Shown here one piece after another: positions 9,206 to 10,404 of a stretch of 10,404 nt of DNA. Below the pieces are notes generated by a model. The model had not been told where the DNA came from and did not search any database. It saw nothing but the letters and a program-made list of their open reading frames with translations. The position numbers and the translations under genes were made by a program. Numbering within the stretch: position 1 is the first letter of the stretch; every line of letters begins with the position of its first letter. The DNA is taken from the NCBI GenBank assembly GCA_937862675.1, contig CALMEC010000441.1, positions 1 through 10,404 of the forward strand, given 5' to 3'. The DNA is from an uncultured Actinomycetes bacterium (GTDB lineage: Bacteria > Actinomycetota > Thermoleophilia > Miltoncostaeales > Miltoncostaeaceae).

Positions 9206-10404
9206 CGCAGCACCTCCACGACCATCAGGCCGTGGACGACGCTGTCTGACCCCCCGTTGTTCTGGATGCGGAGGGACAGCCGGTTGTTGGTGGTGCTCGC
9301 CTGGGTGGCGTACCCGGTGATGTCCACCTCCACCGGGACGGTGCTCCAACCGCCACCGAGGGAGGCGGTGCGGTCCGTCGAGTTCAGTTCGATCCCGAGG
9401 GTTTGGCTGTTGGTGTTCACCACGATCCGGACGTACGCCCGGGTCACCTGGTCGCCGGGGAGGAGCGGGATGTTGGCGGTGCTGGAGAACCCGCCGCCGC
9501 TGGTGATGGTCTGCTCGATGTAGGGGCTGGTGAGCGTCGCCTTCGTCCGCTGGTAGGAACGGCCGAGGGCGAGGGCGCCGCGGAGGTGGCCGCGGACGTT
9601 CCTCGCTGCGGAGCGTGGGCGTTGCCGGAACGCCACCTGGGTGCCGGTGCGGCCCTCCGGGGTGAACGTCCGGGTCACCTGGATGATCTGGCGGGGCTCC
9701 GCGTCCTCCACGGCGATGTCCTCCACCCTGATGCGGACGCCGTCACCCGGCTGCCACCGCATCGCGGAGAGGGCCCCCGACAGGGGCCAGGTGTCCGACA
9801 TCCTCTCCTGCGCCCTTGGGGTGGCCCGCACCTCCTCCCATGGTGTCGCCCGCAACGCGAGCTCCGCGTTCAACCGGGCGGCGAGGAGGTCCACGAACGC
9901 GATGTCCCCGGCGTCAACCCACGCTTCCATCGCGAACAGGCCGGTGTCGAGGTTTTCGAGGTCGGCGACCTCCGCGAGGGTTTGGGAGCCGCGGCCGTCG
10001 GCGATGCCGGCGCCACTGCCGATCAGGTTGAGGGTTTGGTCGGAGGCGTCGATCGTCACCCCCGGCGACAGGGCAGGTTCGACACCATCCGTGTCTTCCG
10101 GTTCGAGGATGACGTCGGTGTCGTCACCGACGCGGATGCGCGGGACGAGGCGGCCGGGGAACTCCCCCGACTCGAGGCTCTTCGGTTCCAGGGTGATGTC
10201 GTAGCCGAAGGCGGCGGAGGTGGACTGCACCATCTCGAAGTGGCTGGACCCCTGCACCCGGTTGTCGTAGCAGCCGAGGGGCGACAGCGACGTGGAGGGG
10301 ATGGTGATCTTCGTGGAGGCGGTGATCGACGTCCCACCCGGGTCCGTGTAGGTCCAGGCGGGGGGGGGGGAGCTGTAGCTCGACAACGCGGAGGCCGCTT
10401 CCCC
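9202..10404 (-). CDS. Phage minor tail protein, 5' end beyond window
   Basis: 400 codons visible, open to the window edge, so the true start lies past 10404; the TTG at 10386 is probably internal. The mid-region contains features of siphovirus tail/baseplate hub-type proteins: long beta-rich stretches, a helix WVDAGDIAFVDLLAARLNAE, then MRWQPGDGVRIRVEDI with IIQVTRTFTPEG, a strand pattern seen in tail proteins of the Gp37-like group. The C-terminal 110 or so residues (SPYIEQTITSGGGF onwards) form a separate beta-rich domain, perhaps a jelly-roll that touches the host. The stop at 9202 overlaps the next gene by GTGA. An 11-base G run at 10360-10370 lies within codons SSPPPAW. Tail identity is inferred from composition and position. 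Confidence 0.72.
   Translation of the reverse strand, partial: GEAASALSSYSSPPPAWTYTDPGGTSITASTKITIPSTSLSPLGCYDNRVQGSSHFEMVQSTSAAFGYDITLEPKSLESGEFPGRLVPRIRVGDDTDVILEPEDTDGVEPALSPGVTIDASDQTLNLIGSGAGIADGRGSQTLAEVADLENLDTGLFAMEAWVDAGDIAFVDLLAARLNAELALRATPWEEVRATPRAQERMSDTWPLSGALSAMRWQPGDGVRIRVEDIAVEDAEPRQIIQVTRTFTPEGRTGTQVAFRQRPRSAARNVRGHLRGALALGRSYQRTKATLTSPYIEQTITSGGGFSSTANIPLLPGDQVTRAYVRIVVNTNSQTLGIELNSTDRTASLGGGWSTVPVEVDITGYATQASTTNNRLSLRIQNNGGSDSVVHGLMVVEVLR

Overview
The window reads as part of a temperate, tailed-phage (siphovirus-like) genome or integrated prophage of a high-GC Gram-positive host, probably an actinobacterium. The evidence is GC near 70% by eye, strong third-position GC, many GTG starts, TANNNT-type promoters, leaderless regulator genes and actinophage-style gene families. 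I cannot name the host.

Layout, left to right. (1) 1-985: two leftward genes, an Ala-rich protein cut by the window edge and a VRR-NUC type nuclease. (2) 986-1241: a promoter region with hairpins, the likeliest place for attP. (3) 1242-2315: rightward tyrosine integrase, overlapping tail-to-tail by 20 bp the end of the long leftward operon. (4) 2296-6304: a compact leftward operon of 12 genes. From its promoter it carries a Cro-like HTH gene, two unknown genes, a one-helix membrane peptide, a Cys-rich mini-protein, an ERF single-strand annealing recombinase, an ERF neighbour, a homing-endonuclease-associated repeat protein, two small unknown proteins, a membrane-linked lytic transglycosylase and an excisionase-like HTH protein. 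After the second gene, every junction overlaps, usually as ATGA or GTGA.

(5) 6305-6403: a divergent promoter region between two HTH regulators, looking like the lysis-lysogeny switch. It is close to mirror-symmetric: on each strand AGGACTT begins exactly 42 nt before an ATGCAG start, with a copy of TGTCNNGCCGACTAG in between, and neither gene has a Shine-Dalgarno. (6) 6404-7397: rightward, a short CI-like repressor gene and a lipoprotein gene, the expected set for an expressed lysogen. A small SD-led ORF lies antisense to the repressor 3' end. (7) 7398-10404: leftward late genes: tail protein (cut by the window edge), Ig-like/polyproline protein, coiled-coil membrane protein, M23 endolysin and holin.

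As a system: the regulator facing left opens the recombination operon, which ends with the excisionase candidate; the regulator facing right should keep it closed and, with the lipoprotein, makes the lysogenic module; integrase is transcribed separately. The most unusual parts are the mirrored switch, the 11-bp hairpin closing the Cro-like gene, the antisense mini-ORF, and a lytic transglycosylase in the early operon although a separate lysis cassette is present.
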